Assembly (NCBI RefSeq): GCF_014646275.1 | Contig: NZ_BMND01000006.1 | Span: 210,901-274,900, forward strand | DNA: 64,000 nucleotides | Reading direction: 5' to 3' | From: Streptomyces kronopolitis | GTDB taxonomy: Bacteria; Actinomycetota; Actinomycetes; Streptomycetales; Streptomycetaceae | Shown here: positions 17,223 through 26,654 of the stretch, in pieces | Layout of the letters: every line of letters begins with the position of its first letter | Numbering within the stretch: the stretch's first letter is position 1 | Made by a program: the position numbers and the translations under genes | The notes under the pieces: model-generated | Seen by the model: only the letters and a program-made list of their open reading frames with translations | Database searches by the model: none | What the model was told of the DNA's origin: nothing

Positions 17223-18050
17223 TCAGAAGAAGCGCGGATCGGTGATCGCGCCGCTGGCCAGCAGGAAGACATAGAAGTCCGCGGCGGCCACGCTGATCAG
17301 CGAGGACCACGCCAGCAGCATGTGGCGCGCGTTGAGCTTGCCGACCCAGCCCCACAGCCGGTAGCGCACCGGGTGCTGGGAGAAGTGCCGCAGCCGGCCG
17401 CCGACGATGTGCCGGCAGGAGTGGCAGGAGAGGGTGTACGCCCAGATCAGCACGATGTTGGCGAGGAAGATCAGGGTGCCCAGGCCCATGTGGCCCCAGG
17501 CGTAGTTCTCGTCGCGGAAGGTCAGCGCGGTGTCGTAGGTCAGCACGCCGGCGACCAGCACCGCGAAGTAGAAGAAGTAGCGGTGGATGTTCTGCAGGAT
17601 CAGCGGGAAGCGGGTCTCACCGGTGTACTTCTTGTGCGGCTCGGCGACCGCGCAGGCCGGCGGCGACGCCCAGAAACCGCGGTAGTAGGCCTTGCGGTAG
17701 TAGTAGCAGGTCAGCCGGAAGCCCAGCGGGAAGATCAGGATGAGCAGCGCGGGGGACAGGCCCCACCAGCTGCCGAACAGCTCCCAGTTGGGGCCGCCGC
17801 GCATGGTGTGGCAGTTCTCCGCCAGGCACGGCGAGTAGAACGGCGAGACATAGGGCGCGTGGTAGTAGTCGGCGTTCGCGAACGCCCGCCAGGTCGAGTA
17901 GACGATGAACGCGAGCAGCCCGGCGGCGGTGCAGGCCGGGGCCAGCCACCAGCGGTCGGTGCGCAGATGGCGGGCGGGGATGGCGGCGCGCGAGGCGGAG
18001 TGCACACCGGTCGCGCCGGTCTGCGAGGTGGGTTCGGTGCCAGTGGCCAA
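17223..18050 (-). CDS. sdhC: Succinate dehydrogenase membrane (cytochrome b-like) subunit
   Basis: A 275-aa integral membrane protein with about five helices that anchors the flavoprotein and Fe-S subunits and passes electrons to menaquinone. Hydrophobic segments: WWLAPACTAAGLLAFIVYS, LLILIFPLGFRLTCYYY, YFFYFAVLVAGVLTY, MGLGTLIFLANIVLIWAYTL and LLAWSSLISVAAADFYVFLL. His residues in QNIHRYF, GHMG, SCHSCRH and NARHM are candidate haem ligands. SCHSCRHIVGG is typical of the Sdh1-type anchor. The start is TTG at 18050, supported by GGAG 7-8 nt upstream. The frame extends further but that part is Pro/Arg-rich and unlike the family. Confidence 0.88.
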   Translation of the reverse strand: MATGTEPTSQTGATGVHSASRAAIPARHLRTDRWWLAPACTAAGLLAFIVYSTWRAFANADYYHAPYVSPFYSPCLAENCHTMRGGPNWELFGSWWGLSPALLILIFPLGFRLTCYYYRKAYYRGFWASPPACAVAEPHKKYTGETRFPLILQNIHRYFFYFAVLVAGVLTYDTALTFRDENYAWGHMGLGTLIFLANIVLIWAYTLSCHSCRHIVGGRLRHFSQHPVRYRLWGWVGKLNARHMLLAWSSLISVAAADFYVFLLASGAITDPRFF

Positions 18051-18158
18051 CGTCGGTCTCCGTGAAGGGCGCTCCGTCCGGGCGGCGAATCGAGGCGCGC
18101 GGCCGGGGCGGGGCGGGACGGGATGAGGGGCGGACGGCGGTGCTCGTGCCACGGCCGC

Positions 18159-18458
18159 TCAGGGCGCGTGGCCGTTCCTGGAGCCCAGGCCCTCGTCCTC
18201 CGCGTCGGTCCACAGCGCGGAGTTGTAGGGGGCGTCGGAGATCGACACCATCTCGACGGTGGCCGCCACCTGGCGCCGCGGCCCGCCGGCCGCCGCGCTC
18301 TGCTTGAGCAGGCCGAGACTCTCGCGCAGATGGTCCGTGTCGCTGCGGACCCGGCGGATGTCCAGGCCGGCGCCGAGTTGCGCCTCCAGCTTCCCCACCG
18401 ACCGGGCGAGATGGTCCAGGCTGCGTTCAACCGCCGTCAGATCATCCTTAAGGGACAT
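18159..18458 (-). CDS. Conserved hypothetical protein upstream of sdh genes
   Basis: A 99-aa soluble protein. Residues 1-60 form an amphipathic, probably coiled-coil helix (DDLTAVERSLDHLARSVGKL), and the C-terminal half is polar (ATVEMVSISDAPYNSALWT). The ATG has GAGGG 9 nt upstream. It is the first gene of the leftward sdh cluster, 108 bp before the membrane subunit. I recall similar proteins next to this sdh type in Streptomyces, but no function is known. A structural or assembly role for the complex is only a guess. Confidence 0.75.
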   Translation of the reverse strand: MSLKDDLTAVERSLDHLARSVGKLEAQLGAGLDIRRVRSDTDHLRESLGLLKQSAAAGGPRRQVAATVEMVSISDAPYNSALWTDAEDEGLGSRNGHAP

Positions 18459-18866
18459 ATGACGTGCCCTCACTTCTGAAGGTGTGGTGGGCGATCTCAT
18501 GCGCCCGAGAGTGTCGCGCGTCACAGTAGGGGTTGGGAAGGGGGTGTGCGTGATTACGACTCGAACCGGTGCGTTTCGGCAACGGCGCACCCCGGCACCC
18601 CTCGAACGCCGATACGGACACGGGCGCGCCGCGCGCCGCCGGGGTCTGCCGGGGTGAGGTCCCCGTGACCCCGCCGGGGCCCGGGATGTTGGGCCGGGCG
18701 GGTGGCCTTGGGGTGGTGGCCGTCGTGTCGGGCGGCCGGTCCGGGCGCGGTCGCCTTCAGTGGGGGTGCCATAGATGTGATGAGCCGCAAACTCGGCCGA
18801 ACGTGGTGCGCCGGTCAGGCCCAGGCGGTGCTCGGCGCGGCGCGGGTGAGCCCGGAGGTAACCGTC
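18459..18866. other. Divergent intergenic region, 408 bp
   Basis: This gap separates the leftward sdh operon from the rightward lipoprotein gene and should hold both promoters. I see no clear paired promoter hexamers and no conserved small frame. A CCGCCGGGG-rich stretch (about 18620-18690) could fold but is not a clean hairpin. Confidence 0.4.
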
Positions 18867-21242
18867 ATGACCGACCACGACCACCCCCTCTCAGGCCGCC
18901 GCGCGGCGGACCGCAGACGCCGTTGCGCCGCGCTCATCGCGGCGGGGGCGCTGCTCCCGCTGCCGGCCCTGACCGGATGCAGCAGCGATGAACGGGAGGC
19001 GTCGGTCTCGGCGTCCCAGGACATCGCCCCGGCGCCGCGCGGCGAGCTGAAGGACGGCGGCACCCTGCGCTGGGCCATCGACGCGATGCCCGGCACCCTC
19101 AACGCCTTCCAGTCCGACGCCGACACGACCACCGCGCGGATCGCCGGCGCGGTGCTGCCCAGCATGTTCACCCTCGACGCGAACGGCCGGCCGCAGCGCA
19201 ACGCCGACTACCTCGACGCCGCGGACGTCAGCGCCCGCGACCCCAAGCAGGTCGTCACCTACAAGATCAATCCCAAGGCGCGGTGGAGCGACGGATCGGC
19301 GATCACCGCCGCCGACTTCATCGCCCAGTGGAACGCGCTGCGCGGCAAGAACAACGCGTTCTGGACCGCCCGCAACGCCGGCTACGACCGGATCGGCAAG
19401 GTCGAACAGGGCGCGGGCGCCCACGAGGTGAAGGTCACCTTCGCCCGGCCCTACGCCGACTGGCGGTCCCTGTTCACCCCGCTCTATCCCAAGAGCGTGA
19501 TGGGCAACGCCGACGCCTTCAACGAGGGCGCGCGCGAGCAACTCAAGGTCGTCGCGGGCCCGTTCCGGGTCCAGAAGCGGGACACCGAGGAGGGGCGCGT
19601 CACCCTCGTCCGCAACCCGGAGTGGTGGGGCGACCGCGCCAAGCTCAAGAAGATCGTGCTGGAGTCGCTGCCCGGTGACAAGCGGGCCGCGGCGCTGGCC
19701 GACGGGAGCGTCGATGTCGCCGCGGTCGACCAGATCGCCGCGAAGCGGGTCGCCTCCGCCCGGCGCGCGGCCTCCGGCGCCCCGTCCCACAAGCCCGGCG
19801 ACGGCAACGCGGGACCGCTGGGCGACGGCGCCAAGGCAGACGCCAAGGGCGTCGCCGCGCAGGACACGGTGCTGCGCGGCTACACCGTCCGCAAGGCGCT
19901 GGAGCCCGCCTACACCCAGCTCGCCCTCAACGGCAGCAGCGGGCCGCTGGCCGATGACCGGGTGCGCCGGGCGGTGGCCCGCGCCCTCGACCGGCAGGTG
20001 CTCGCGGACACCGTCCTCAAGCCGCTCGACCTGCCCTCCCGGCCGCTCGGCAGCCACCTGCTGATGGCCGGGCAGACCGGCTACGAGGACCACAGCGACG
20101 CCCTCGGCGGCCAGGACACCGGGGCGGCCAAGGCGCTGCTCGCGGACGCCGGCTGGAAGAGCGACGGCAGCGACCGGCAGCAGGCCGGCCAGAACGCGGG
20201 CGCCCCCGCACCCGGCTCCGACGACCGCTACGACGGCGACCCGTACGGGGACGAGTCCGCGGGCGACGGGGCCGACGACCGGGGCGGGTACGACGACGGC
20301 GCCGACGACCGCAACCCGGCGCGGTCCGGCCGCGGCCGCACGGCCGTGGGCGAGCACGGCGCGGACGCCCGGCCCGCCGCCGCCGAGGCCCCGCTGTCCT
20401 TCACCGGCGCGGTCGGCTCGGAGGTCCAGCAGTCCGCCCTGCTGCGGCAGAGCGCCTCGTTCTACAAGCAGGCGGCCGCCGGTGAGAAGCGGGCGGCGGA
20501 CGGCGACACCGAGTCGGCGGCGTACGCCAAGTACCGGAGCTACAAGAAGCGCGCGGCGCGGGCACTGGGCGCCGCCGAGATGATCGAGACCGGCCAGGCC
20601 CCGCACCTGCCGGGTTCCGGCGGGCACCCCGGCGCCCGGCACGCCGCCGCCGAGCGGTCCGCGGCCGCCGCACCGCAGCCGGCCGGTGACCGGCCGGCCC
20701 GGGCCGCCGCCGTCAAGAAGAACGGCAGGCCGCTGACCCTGCGCTTCGTGGTGCCCGACGGCGCCGCCTCCGCGCAACTGCGGACCGTCGGCCGGCGGAT
20801 CTCCGAGATGCTCGCCAAGATCGGCGTGCAGACCTCCGTCCAGCGGGTCTCCGACGCCAGCTACTTCCAGGACCACATCGCCTCCGGCGACTACGACCTG
20901 GCGCTGTACTCCTGGCCCGGCACCGCCTACCCGGCGACCGACGCCCGCCCGATCTACGCCAAGCCGCAGCCCGCGCCCGACGGCTCGCTGACCGTCGAGC
21001 AGAACTACACCCGGGTCGGCACCGACCACATCGACCAGCTCTTCGACCAGGCCTCCTCCGAGCTGGACGAGGGCTCGGCGCGCACCCTGGTCGCGCAGGC
21101 CGACGCCCGGATCTGGGCGGCCGCCGGGTCGATTCCGCTCTACCAGCGGCCCGAGCTGGTGGCCACGAAGAAGACGCTCGCCAACGTCGGCGCCTTCGGC
21201 TTCGCCACCCCCCGCTTCCAGGACATCGGCTACACGAGGTAA
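18867..21242 (+). CDS. LpqW-like family 5 solute-binding lipoprotein with a large insertion
   Basis: A 791-aa exported lipoprotein. Residues 1-36 are a signal with Arg-rich start (RRAADRRRRC) and lipobox LPALTGC. The mature part is an SBP_bac_5 (DppA/OppA) fold: KDGGTLRWAIDAMPGTLNAF, then NPEWWGDRAKLKKIVLESL, then [16 protein letters not shown]. It is then interrupted by about 180 residues that are acidic and Ala/Gly-rich (DDRYDGDPYGDESAGDGADD and following), before the fold resumes at LTLRFVVPDGAASAQLRTVG. Similar orphan SBP-type proteins such as mycobacterial LpqW act in envelope glycolipid synthesis and not in transport. No permease genes are adjacent, consistent with that. The ATG has GGAGG 8 nt upstream. 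Confidence 0.85.
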   Translation: MTDHDHPLSGRRAADRRRRCAALIAAGALLPLPALTGCSSDEREASVSASQDIAPAPRGELKDGGTLRWAIDAMPGTLNAFQSDADTTTARIAGAVLPSMFTLDANGRPQRNADYLDAADVSARDPKQVVTYKINPKARWSDGSAITAADFIAQWNALRGKNNAFWTARNAGYDRIGKVEQGAGAHEVKVTFARPYADWRSLFTPLYPKSVMGNADAFNEGAREQLKVVAGPFRVQKRDTEEGRVTLVRNPEWWGDRAKLKKIVLESLPGDKRAAALADGSVDVAAVDQIAAKRVASARRAASGAPSHKPGDGNAGPLGDGAKADAKGVAAQDTVLRGYTVRKALEPAYTQLALNGSSGPLADDRVRRAVARALDRQVLADTVLKPLDLPSRPLGSHLLMAGQTGYEDHSDALGGQDTGAAKALLADAGWKSDGSDRQQAGQNAGAPAPGSDDRYDGDPYGDESAGDGADDRGGYDDGADDRNPARSGRGRTAVGEHGADARPAAAEAPLSFTGAVGSEVQQSALLRQSASFYKQAAAGEKRAADGDTESAAYAKYRSYKKRAARALGAAEMIETGQAPHLPGSGGHPGARHAAAERSAAAAPQPAGDRPARAAAVKKNGRPLTLRFVVPDGAASAQLRTVGRRISEMLAKIGVQTSVQRVSDASYFQDHIASGDYDLALYSWPGTAYPATDARPIYAKPQPAPDGSLTVEQNYTRVGTDHIDQLFDQASSELDEGSARTLVAQADARIWAAAGSIPLYQRPELVATKKTLANVGAFGFATPRFQDIGYTR

Positions 21243-21439
21243 GGGACCCCAGGAGGTCTCACCGGAGCCCCAAAAGGGAAGGAAAACGCAGGCCAGAGCT
21301 GGTATGGACGGGCTGCGGCGGCCGGTGCCGCCGCAGCCACGTACCATGGGGTGAGGCCGTGGCGTGCTGAGATGCCCGGCGGGCGCGCGTACCGGATGGA
21401 CGCGTCGCCATCCACGATTCCGGGAGAAGCGCCGCCAGT

Positions 21440-23344
21440 ATGCCCACCCGTCACGACATTCGTAACGTAGCCATCGTCGCCCACGTCGACCACGGAAAGA
21501 CCACCCTCGTCGACGGCATGCTCAAGCAGGCCGGTTCGTTCGCCGAGCACGCCGCCGAGAAGCTCGACGACCGGATGATGGACTCCAACGACCTGGAGCG
21601 TGAGAAGGGCATCACGATCCTCGCCAAGAACACGGCGGTGAAGTATCACCCCAAGGACGGCGGGGACCCGATCACGATCAACATCATCGACACCCCCGGC
21701 CACGCCGACTTCGGTGGCGAGGTCGAGCGCGGTCTGTCGATGGTCGACGCGGTCGTCCTGCTGGTCGACGCCTCCGAGGGTCCGCTGCCGCAGACCCGCT
21801 TCGTGCTCCGCAAGGCCCTCGCGGCCCGGATGCCGGTCATCCTGTGCATCAACAAGACCGACCGTCCCGACTCCCGGATCGACGAGGTCGTCAACGAGAC
21901 CTACGACCTGTTCCTGGACCTGGACGCGGACGAGGACCAGATCGAGTTCCCGATCGTCTACGCCTGCGCCCGCGACGGCGTCGCCTCGCTGACCAAGCCC
22001 GAGGACGGCACGGTCCCGAACGACAGCACCAACCTGGAGCCGTTCTTCTCCACGCTGCTGGAGCACGTCCCGGCCCCCGAGTACGACGAGAGCGCTCCGC
22101 TGCAGGCGCACGTCACCAACCTCGACGCGGACAACTTCCTCGGCCGTATCGCGCTGCTCCGGGTCGAGCAGGGCGAGCTGCAGAAGGGGCAGACCGTCGC
22201 CTGGATCAAGCGCGACGGCACCACCACCAGCGTCCGCATCACCGAGCTGATGATGACCGAGGCGCTCACCCGCAAGCCCGCCGAGAAGGCCGGCCCCGGT
22301 GACATCTGCGCGGTCGCGGGTATCCCCGACATCATGATCGGCGAGACCCTGGCCGACCCGGAGAACCCGATCGCGCTGCCGCTGATCACGGTCGACGAGC
22401 CCGCGATCTCGATGACCATCGGCACCAACACCTCCCCGCTGGTCGGCCGCGGCGGCACCGGCAAGGGCGCGGACGCCAAGTCCGCGGTCAAGGACCGCAA
22501 GGTCACCGCCCGCCAGGTCAAGGACCGCCTGGAGCGCGAGCTGATCGGTAACGTCTCGCTGCGCGTGCTGGACACCGAGCGCCCCGACGCCTGGGAGGTG
22601 CAGGGCCGCGGTGAGCTGGCGCTGGCCATCCTGGTCGAGCAGATGCGCCGCGAGGGCTTCGAGATGACCATCGGCAAGCCGCAGGTGGTCACCAAGCAGG
22701 TCGACGGCAAGACCTACGAGCCGATCGAGCGCATCACCATCGACGTGCCCGAGGAGCACATGGGCGCCGTCACCCAGCTCATGGGCACCCGCAAGGGCCG
22801 GATGGACAACATGTCCAACCACGGCTCCGGCTGGGTCCGCATGGAGTTCATCGTCCCGTCCCGCGGTCTGATCGGTTTCCGTACCGAGTTCCTGACCAAC
22901 ACCCGCGGCACCGGTATCGCGCACTCCATCCACGAGGGCCACGAGCCGTGGTTCGGCGAGCTGAAGACCCGCAACAACGGCTCGCTGGTCGCCGACCGCG
23001 CCGGTGCCGTCACCGCCTTCGCGATGACCAACCTCCAGGAGCGCGGGGTGCTCTTCACCGACCCCGGCACCGAGGTGTACGAGGGCATGATCGTCGGCGA
23101 GAACTCCCGCGCCGACGACATGGACGTCAACATCACCAAGGAGAAGAAGCTCACCAACATGCGCTCCTCCTCCGCCGACTCCTTCGAGGCGATCGTCCCG
23201 CCGCGCAAGCTCTCCCTGGAGCAGTCCCTGGAGTTCTGCCGCGACGACGAGTGCGTCGAGGTCACCCCGGAGGCCGTGCGCATCCGCAAGGTCGTCCTGG
23301 ACCAGAAGGAGCGCGGCCGCACGGCTTCCCGCGCGAAGCGCTGA
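21440..23344 (+). CDS. typA: Ribosome-associated GTPase TypA/BipA
   Basis: A 634-aa translational GTPase related to EF-G/LepA that binds the 70S ribosome and helps large-subunit assembly and stress adaptation. G motifs are clear: [15 protein letters not shown] (G1), [14 protein letters not shown] (switch region), [15 protein letters not shown] (G3), NKTDRPDSR (G4). The beta-barrel, EF-G-like domains III and V, and BipA C-terminal domain ([20 protein letters not shown]) follow. Length is normal for the family. The ATG is preceded by a GGGAGAAG purine tract. Its end is marked by a strong terminator. Confidence 0.96.
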   Translation: MPTRHDIRNVAIVAHVDHGKTTLVDGMLKQAGSFAEHAAEKLDDRMMDSNDLEREKGITILAKNTAVKYHPKDGGDPITINIIDTPGHADFGGEVERGLSMVDAVVLLVDASEGPLPQTRFVLRKALAARMPVILCINKTDRPDSRIDEVVNETYDLFLDLDADEDQIEFPIVYACARDGVASLTKPEDGTVPNDSTNLEPFFSTLLEHVPAPEYDESAPLQAHVTNLDADNFLGRIALLRVEQGELQKGQTVAWIKRDGTTTSVRITELMMTEALTRKPAEKAGPGDICAVAGIPDIMIGETLADPENPIALPLITVDEPAISMTIGTNTSPLVGRGGTGKGADAKSAVKDRKVTARQVKDRLERELIGNVSLRVLDTERPDAWEVQGRGELALAILVEQMRREGFEMTIGKPQVVTKQVDGKTYEPIERITIDVPEEHMGAVTQLMGTRKGRMDNMSNHGSGWVRMEFIVPSRGLIGFRTEFLTNTRGTGIAHSIHEGHEPWFGELKTRNNGSLVADRAGAVTAFAMTNLQERGVLFTDPGTEVYEGMIVGENSRADDMDVNITKEKKLTNMRSSSADSFEAIVPPRKLSLEQSLEFCRDDECVEVTPEAVRIRKVVLDQKERGRTASRAKR

Positions 23345-23411
23345 CGGACCGCGCCAGGCGCTGACGCCTGCCGCCGGGTAACGCCGGCCGCCGGGACTCC
23401 GGCACGACATG

Positions 23412-23444
23412 AAGGGGCGCCCCTCCGCGTGAGGGGCGCCCCTT
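23412..23444 (+). terminator. typA terminator
   Basis: AAGGGGCGCCCCTC (23412-23425) and GAGGGGCGCCCCTT (23431-23444) form a 14-bp perfect stem with a 5-nt loop, 70 bp after the typA stop. Confidence 0.8.
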
Positions 23445-23559
23445 AGTCGTTCCCGGGGCGCCGCTCCGGCCCGTCGCGGCGGCGCCGTCTCGCGTCCCGG
23501 CCGGCGGCCCGGCCCGCTCGGCGGCGGCGTTGTCAGTGGTCGGCGGCAGACTGGGGGGC

Positions 23560-23907
23560 ATGACGCAGACAACGAAGATCGAGGCCGGTAGCGGGATCGC
23601 CACGCTGATCAATGTGTTCACCGTGCGGCCCGAGCGGCAGGCGGAGCTGGTGGCGCTGCTGAGCCGGGCCACCGAGGAGACGATGCGGGACCGTCCGGGC
23701 TTCCTCTCGGCGAACCTCCATGCCAGCACGGACGGCGAACGGGTCGTCAACTACGCCCAGTGGGAGAGCGAGGCGCACTTCCGGGCGATGCTGGCCGATC
23801 CGGCGGCCCAGGAGCACATGACGCAGGCCGCCGCCCTGGCGGAGTCCTTCGACCCGCGGATATGCACGGTGGAGGCCGTCCACCACGCCTCGGGCGCCGC
23901 TTCCTGA
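23560..23907 (+). CDS. Antibiotic biosynthesis monooxygenase (ABM) fold protein
   Basis: A 115-aa protein of the ABM/dimeric alpha-beta barrel superfamily. INVFTVRPERQAELVALLSR, then PGFLSANLHASTDGERVVNY and AQWESEAHFRAML follow the family pattern. Members include small monooxygenases, haem-degrading enzymes and many uncharacterised proteins, so the reaction is not known. The ATG is preceded by a GGGGGG run. It stands alone between the typA terminator and the oligopeptide transporter. Confidence 0.85.
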   Translation: MTQTTKIEAGSGIATLINVFTVRPERQAELVALLSRATEETMRDRPGFLSANLHASTDGERVVNYAQWESEAHFRAMLADPAAQEHMTQAAALAESFDPRICTVEAVHHASGAAS

Positions 23908-24086
23908 TCCACCGTTCCGGCACGGAGCCGCTCCTGTCGCAGGGCGGCCCCTCCCACCCCGGGCCGATCGGGCATACGGGGGTTTTCTCGGGTCCGCGGA
24001 GCAGTGGCGGTCGCCGCCGAAGTGCGATACCTCCCGCTTTGCGATCTTATGTGGGCTGGGCAGGAGTCCGGACCTGAGGAGGCATC

Positions 24087-25703
24087 ATGCGGGGAGCCAC
24101 CCTCGCGAAGTGGGCCCTGTGCGCCGCTGCCACCGGTCTGGCGGCCACCGCGTGCGGGGGCGGCGGCGGGGGGAGCGCCGGGGTGGTCAGTGCCTCCTGG
24201 GGCGACCCGCAGAATCCGCTGGAGCCGGCGAACACCAACGAGGTCCAGGGCGGCAAGGTCCTGGAAATGCTCTTCCGCGGCCTCAAGCGGTACAACCCGA
24301 AAACGGGCGCCGCGGAGAATGTGCTCGCGGACCGCATCGAGACGACGGACTCGCAGCATTTCACCGTCACCCTGAAGGGCGGCTGGACCTTCAGCAATGG
24401 CGAGAAGGTCACCGCCCGATCCTTCGTGGACGCCTGGAATTACGGCGCGCTGCTGACCAACGAGCAGAAGAACGCCCCCTTCTTCCAGTACATCGACGGC
24501 TTCGCGAAGGTGCACCCCACCAGCGGATCCCCCAAGGCCAAGACGCTGTCGGGCCTGGTGGTGAAGGACGACAGGACCTTCACCGTGACGCTCAACCAGA
24601 AGTTCTCCAGCTGGCCGGACACCCTGGGGTACGCGGCCTTCATGCCGCTTCCCCAGGCGTTCTACAAGGACCATTCCGGGTGGCTGCGCAAGCCGGTCGG
24701 CAACGGTCCGTACCGCGTGGACTCCTACGAGAAGGGGTCCGTGCTGCGGATGCGGAAATGGGGGAAGTACCCGGGACCGGACCCGGCGCGGAACTCCGGC
24801 ATCGATCTGCGGGTCTACACCGACAACAACACGGCCTACACCGACCTCCAGGCCGGCAACCTCGATCTCGTCGACGACGTGCCGGCCTCGCAGCTCAAGA
24901 GCGTGAAATCGGACCTCGGCAGCCGGTACATCAATCAGCCGGCCGGGATCATCCAGACCCTCACCTTCCCCATGTACGACAAGGCGTGGGGCGGGCCGGG
25001 CAAGGAGAAGGTCCGGCGCGGGCTGTCGATGGCGATCGACCGGAACCAGATCACCCGGGAGATCTTCCAGCGGACGCGGACCCCCGCCACGGACTGGACC
25101 TCACCGGTCCTGGGCGCGGACGGCGGCTACAAGGCGGGGCTCTGCGGCGAGGCCTGCGTGTTCAACCCGGGCCGGGCCCGGCAGCTGATCAAGCAGGGCG
25201 GCGGACTGCCCGGCGGCCACATGACCGTCACGTACAACGCCGACACCGGCTCCCACAAGGACTGGATCGACGCCCTCTGCAACAGCATCAACACCTCCCT
25301 GGGCAGCGACAACGCCTGCACCGGGGCGCCGGTCGGGACCTTCGGCGACTTCCGGAACAAGATCGCGGCCAAGCGGATGAGCGGCCCCTTCCGGGCCGGC
25401 TGGCAGATGGACTACCCCCTGATCCAGAACTTCCTCCAGCCGCTCTACTACACCAACGGCTCGGCGAACGACGGGAAGTTCAGCAACCACGGCTTCGACA
25501 CCCTGGTGGACAAGGCCAACGCGCAGACCGACACCGGCCAGGCCGTGGCGACCTTCCAGGACGCCGAGAAGGTCCTCGCCGCGCAGATGCCGTCCATTCC
25601 GCTCTGGTACCAGAACGGCAGCGGCGGCTATTCGGAACGGATCAGCAATGTCTCGCTGAACCCGTTCAGCGTGCCGGTCTACAACGAGATCAAGGTCAAC
25701 TGA
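24087..25703 (+). CDS. Oligopeptide ABC transporter, substrate-binding lipoprotein
   Basis: A 538-aa extracytoplasmic binding protein for peptides. The signal peptide ends at LAATAC (Cys23), followed by a Gly/Ser linker. The SBP_bac_5 fold is visible from VLEMLFRGLKRYNPKTG through FSNGEKVTARSFVDAWNYGA, GNGPYRVDSYEKG and KVRRGLSMAIDRNQITREIF, to PLWYQNGSGGYSE. GGAGG lies just upstream of the ATG. It heads a five-gene rightward operon (binding protein, two permeases, two ATPases). This is the Dpp/Opp order and differs from the bldK order of the neighbouring operon. Confidence 0.92.
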   Translation: MRGATLAKWALCAAATGLAATACGGGGGGSAGVVSASWGDPQNPLEPANTNEVQGGKVLEMLFRGLKRYNPKTGAAENVLADRIETTDSQHFTVTLKGGWTFSNGEKVTARSFVDAWNYGALLTNEQKNAPFFQYIDGFAKVHPTSGSPKAKTLSGLVVKDDRTFTVTLNQKFSSWPDTLGYAAFMPLPQAFYKDHSGWLRKPVGNGPYRVDSYEKGSVLRMRKWGKYPGPDPARNSGIDLRVYTDNNTAYTDLQAGNLDLVDDVPASQLKSVKSDLGSRYINQPAGIIQTLTFPMYDKAWGGPGKEKVRRGLSMAIDRNQITREIFQRTRTPATDWTSPVLGADGGYKAGLCGEACVFNPGRARQLIKQGGGLPGGHMTVTYNADTGSHKDWIDALCNSINTSLGSDNACTGAPVGTFGDFRNKIAAKRMSGPFRAGWQMDYPLIQNFLQPLYYTNGSANDGKFSNHGFDTLVDKANAQTDTGQAVATFQDAEKVLAAQMPSIPLWYQNGSGGYSERISNVSLNPFSVPVYNEIKVN

Positions 25704-25730
25704 CCGTGGTGTGAGGGAGGTGGACGCTTC

Positions 25731-26654
25731 ATGGGACGGTATGTGATCCGGCGGCTGCTCCAGATGATCCCGGTGTTCATCGGCAGCACCTTCCTGATCT
25801 TCTTCATGGTCTACGCACTGGGCGACCCGGTGGCCGCGATGTTCGGCGAGCGCGCCCCCGACCCCGCCACCGCCGCGCAGATCCGCCGCGAGCTCTACCT
25901 CGACGCCCCGCTGTGGAAGCAGTACCTGCACTACATGGGGCAGATCTTCCAGGGGAACTTCGGCACCGCGTTCAACGGCCAGTCGGTCATCGAGCTGATG
26001 GTCTCCGCCTTTCCGGTCACCCTGCGGCTGACGGTGGTCGCCGTCGTGATCGAGATGGTGGTGGGCGTCGTGCTGGGGGTGTTCAGCGGGCTGCGGCGCG
26101 GCCGCGGCATCGACACCTCGGTCCTGGTCCTCACCCTCGTCGTGGTCTCCATCCCGACCTTCGTCAGCGGCTATCTGCTGCAGTTCCTGTTCGGGGTGCA
26201 GTGGGGCTGGGCCGCGCCGTCGGTCTCCCCGGAGGTGCCGCTGAACGAACTCCTGCTGCCCGGGCTGGTGCTGGCGCTGGTCTCGCTCGCCTATGTGACC
26301 CGGCTGACCCGCACCTCGATCGCGGAGAACGTCCGCGCCGACTACGTCCGCACGGCCGTCGCCAAGGGCCTGCCGCGCCACCGGGTCATCACCCGCCACC
26401 TGCTGCGCAATTCGCTGATCCCGGTCGTCACCTTCATCGGCACCGACATCGGCGCCCTGATGGGCGGCGCGATCGTCACCGAGCGCATCTTCAACATCCA
26501 CGGCGTCGGATACCAGCTCTACCAGGGCATCCTGCGGCAGAACTCGCCGACCGTCGTGGGCTTCGTGACGATCCTGGTGCTGGTCTTCCTCCTCGCGAAC
26601 CTCCTCGTCGACCTGCTGTACGCCGTCCTCGACCCGAGGATCCGCTATGCCTGA
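25731..26654 (+). CDS. Oligopeptide ABC transporter permease, DppB/OppB type
   Basis: A 307-aa inner-membrane permease with six predicted helices. The N-terminus RYVIRRLLQMIPVFIGSTFL and the family pattern ELYLDAPLWKQYLHYMGQIF identify the B-type subunit. The EAA loop that contacts the ATPases is RTAVAKGLPRHRVITRHLLR. It follows the binding-protein gene after 27 bp and overlaps the next permease by 8 bp. Confidence 0.93.
   Translation: MGRYVIRRLLQMIPVFIGSTFLIFFMVYALGDPVAAMFGERAPDPATAAQIRRELYLDAPLWKQYLHYMGQIFQGNFGTAFNGQSVIELMVSAFPVTLRLTVVAVVIEMVVGVVLGVFSGLRRGRGIDTSVLVLTLVVVSIPTFVSGYLLQFLFGVQWGWAAPSVSPEVPLNELLLPGLVLALVSLAYVTRLTRTSIAENVRADYVRTAVAKGLPRHRVITRHLLRNSLIPVVTFIGTDIGALMGGAIVTERIFNIHGVGYQLYQGILRQNSPTVVGFVTILVLVFLLANLLVDLLYAVLDPRIRYA

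Noticed and set aside
15313..17274. A 653-codon plus-strand frame across sdhA
   Set aside because: Shadow of the flavoprotein gene; composition and lack of motifs are non-coding-like.
17223..18152. A longer membrane-subunit protein starting at 18152
   Set aside because: The first 34 residues are Pro/Arg-rich and unlike the family, and the TTG at 18050 has a good ribosome site.
18891..21347. An 818-codon minus-strand frame opposite the LpqW-like gene
   Set aside because: Gly/Val/Arg/Leu-rich shadow frame; the plus strand has a lipobox, a ribosome site and SBP motifs.
21230..23572. A 780-codon minus-strand frame opposite typA
   Set aside because: typA is unmistakable on the plus strand; the opposite frame has no conserved sequence.
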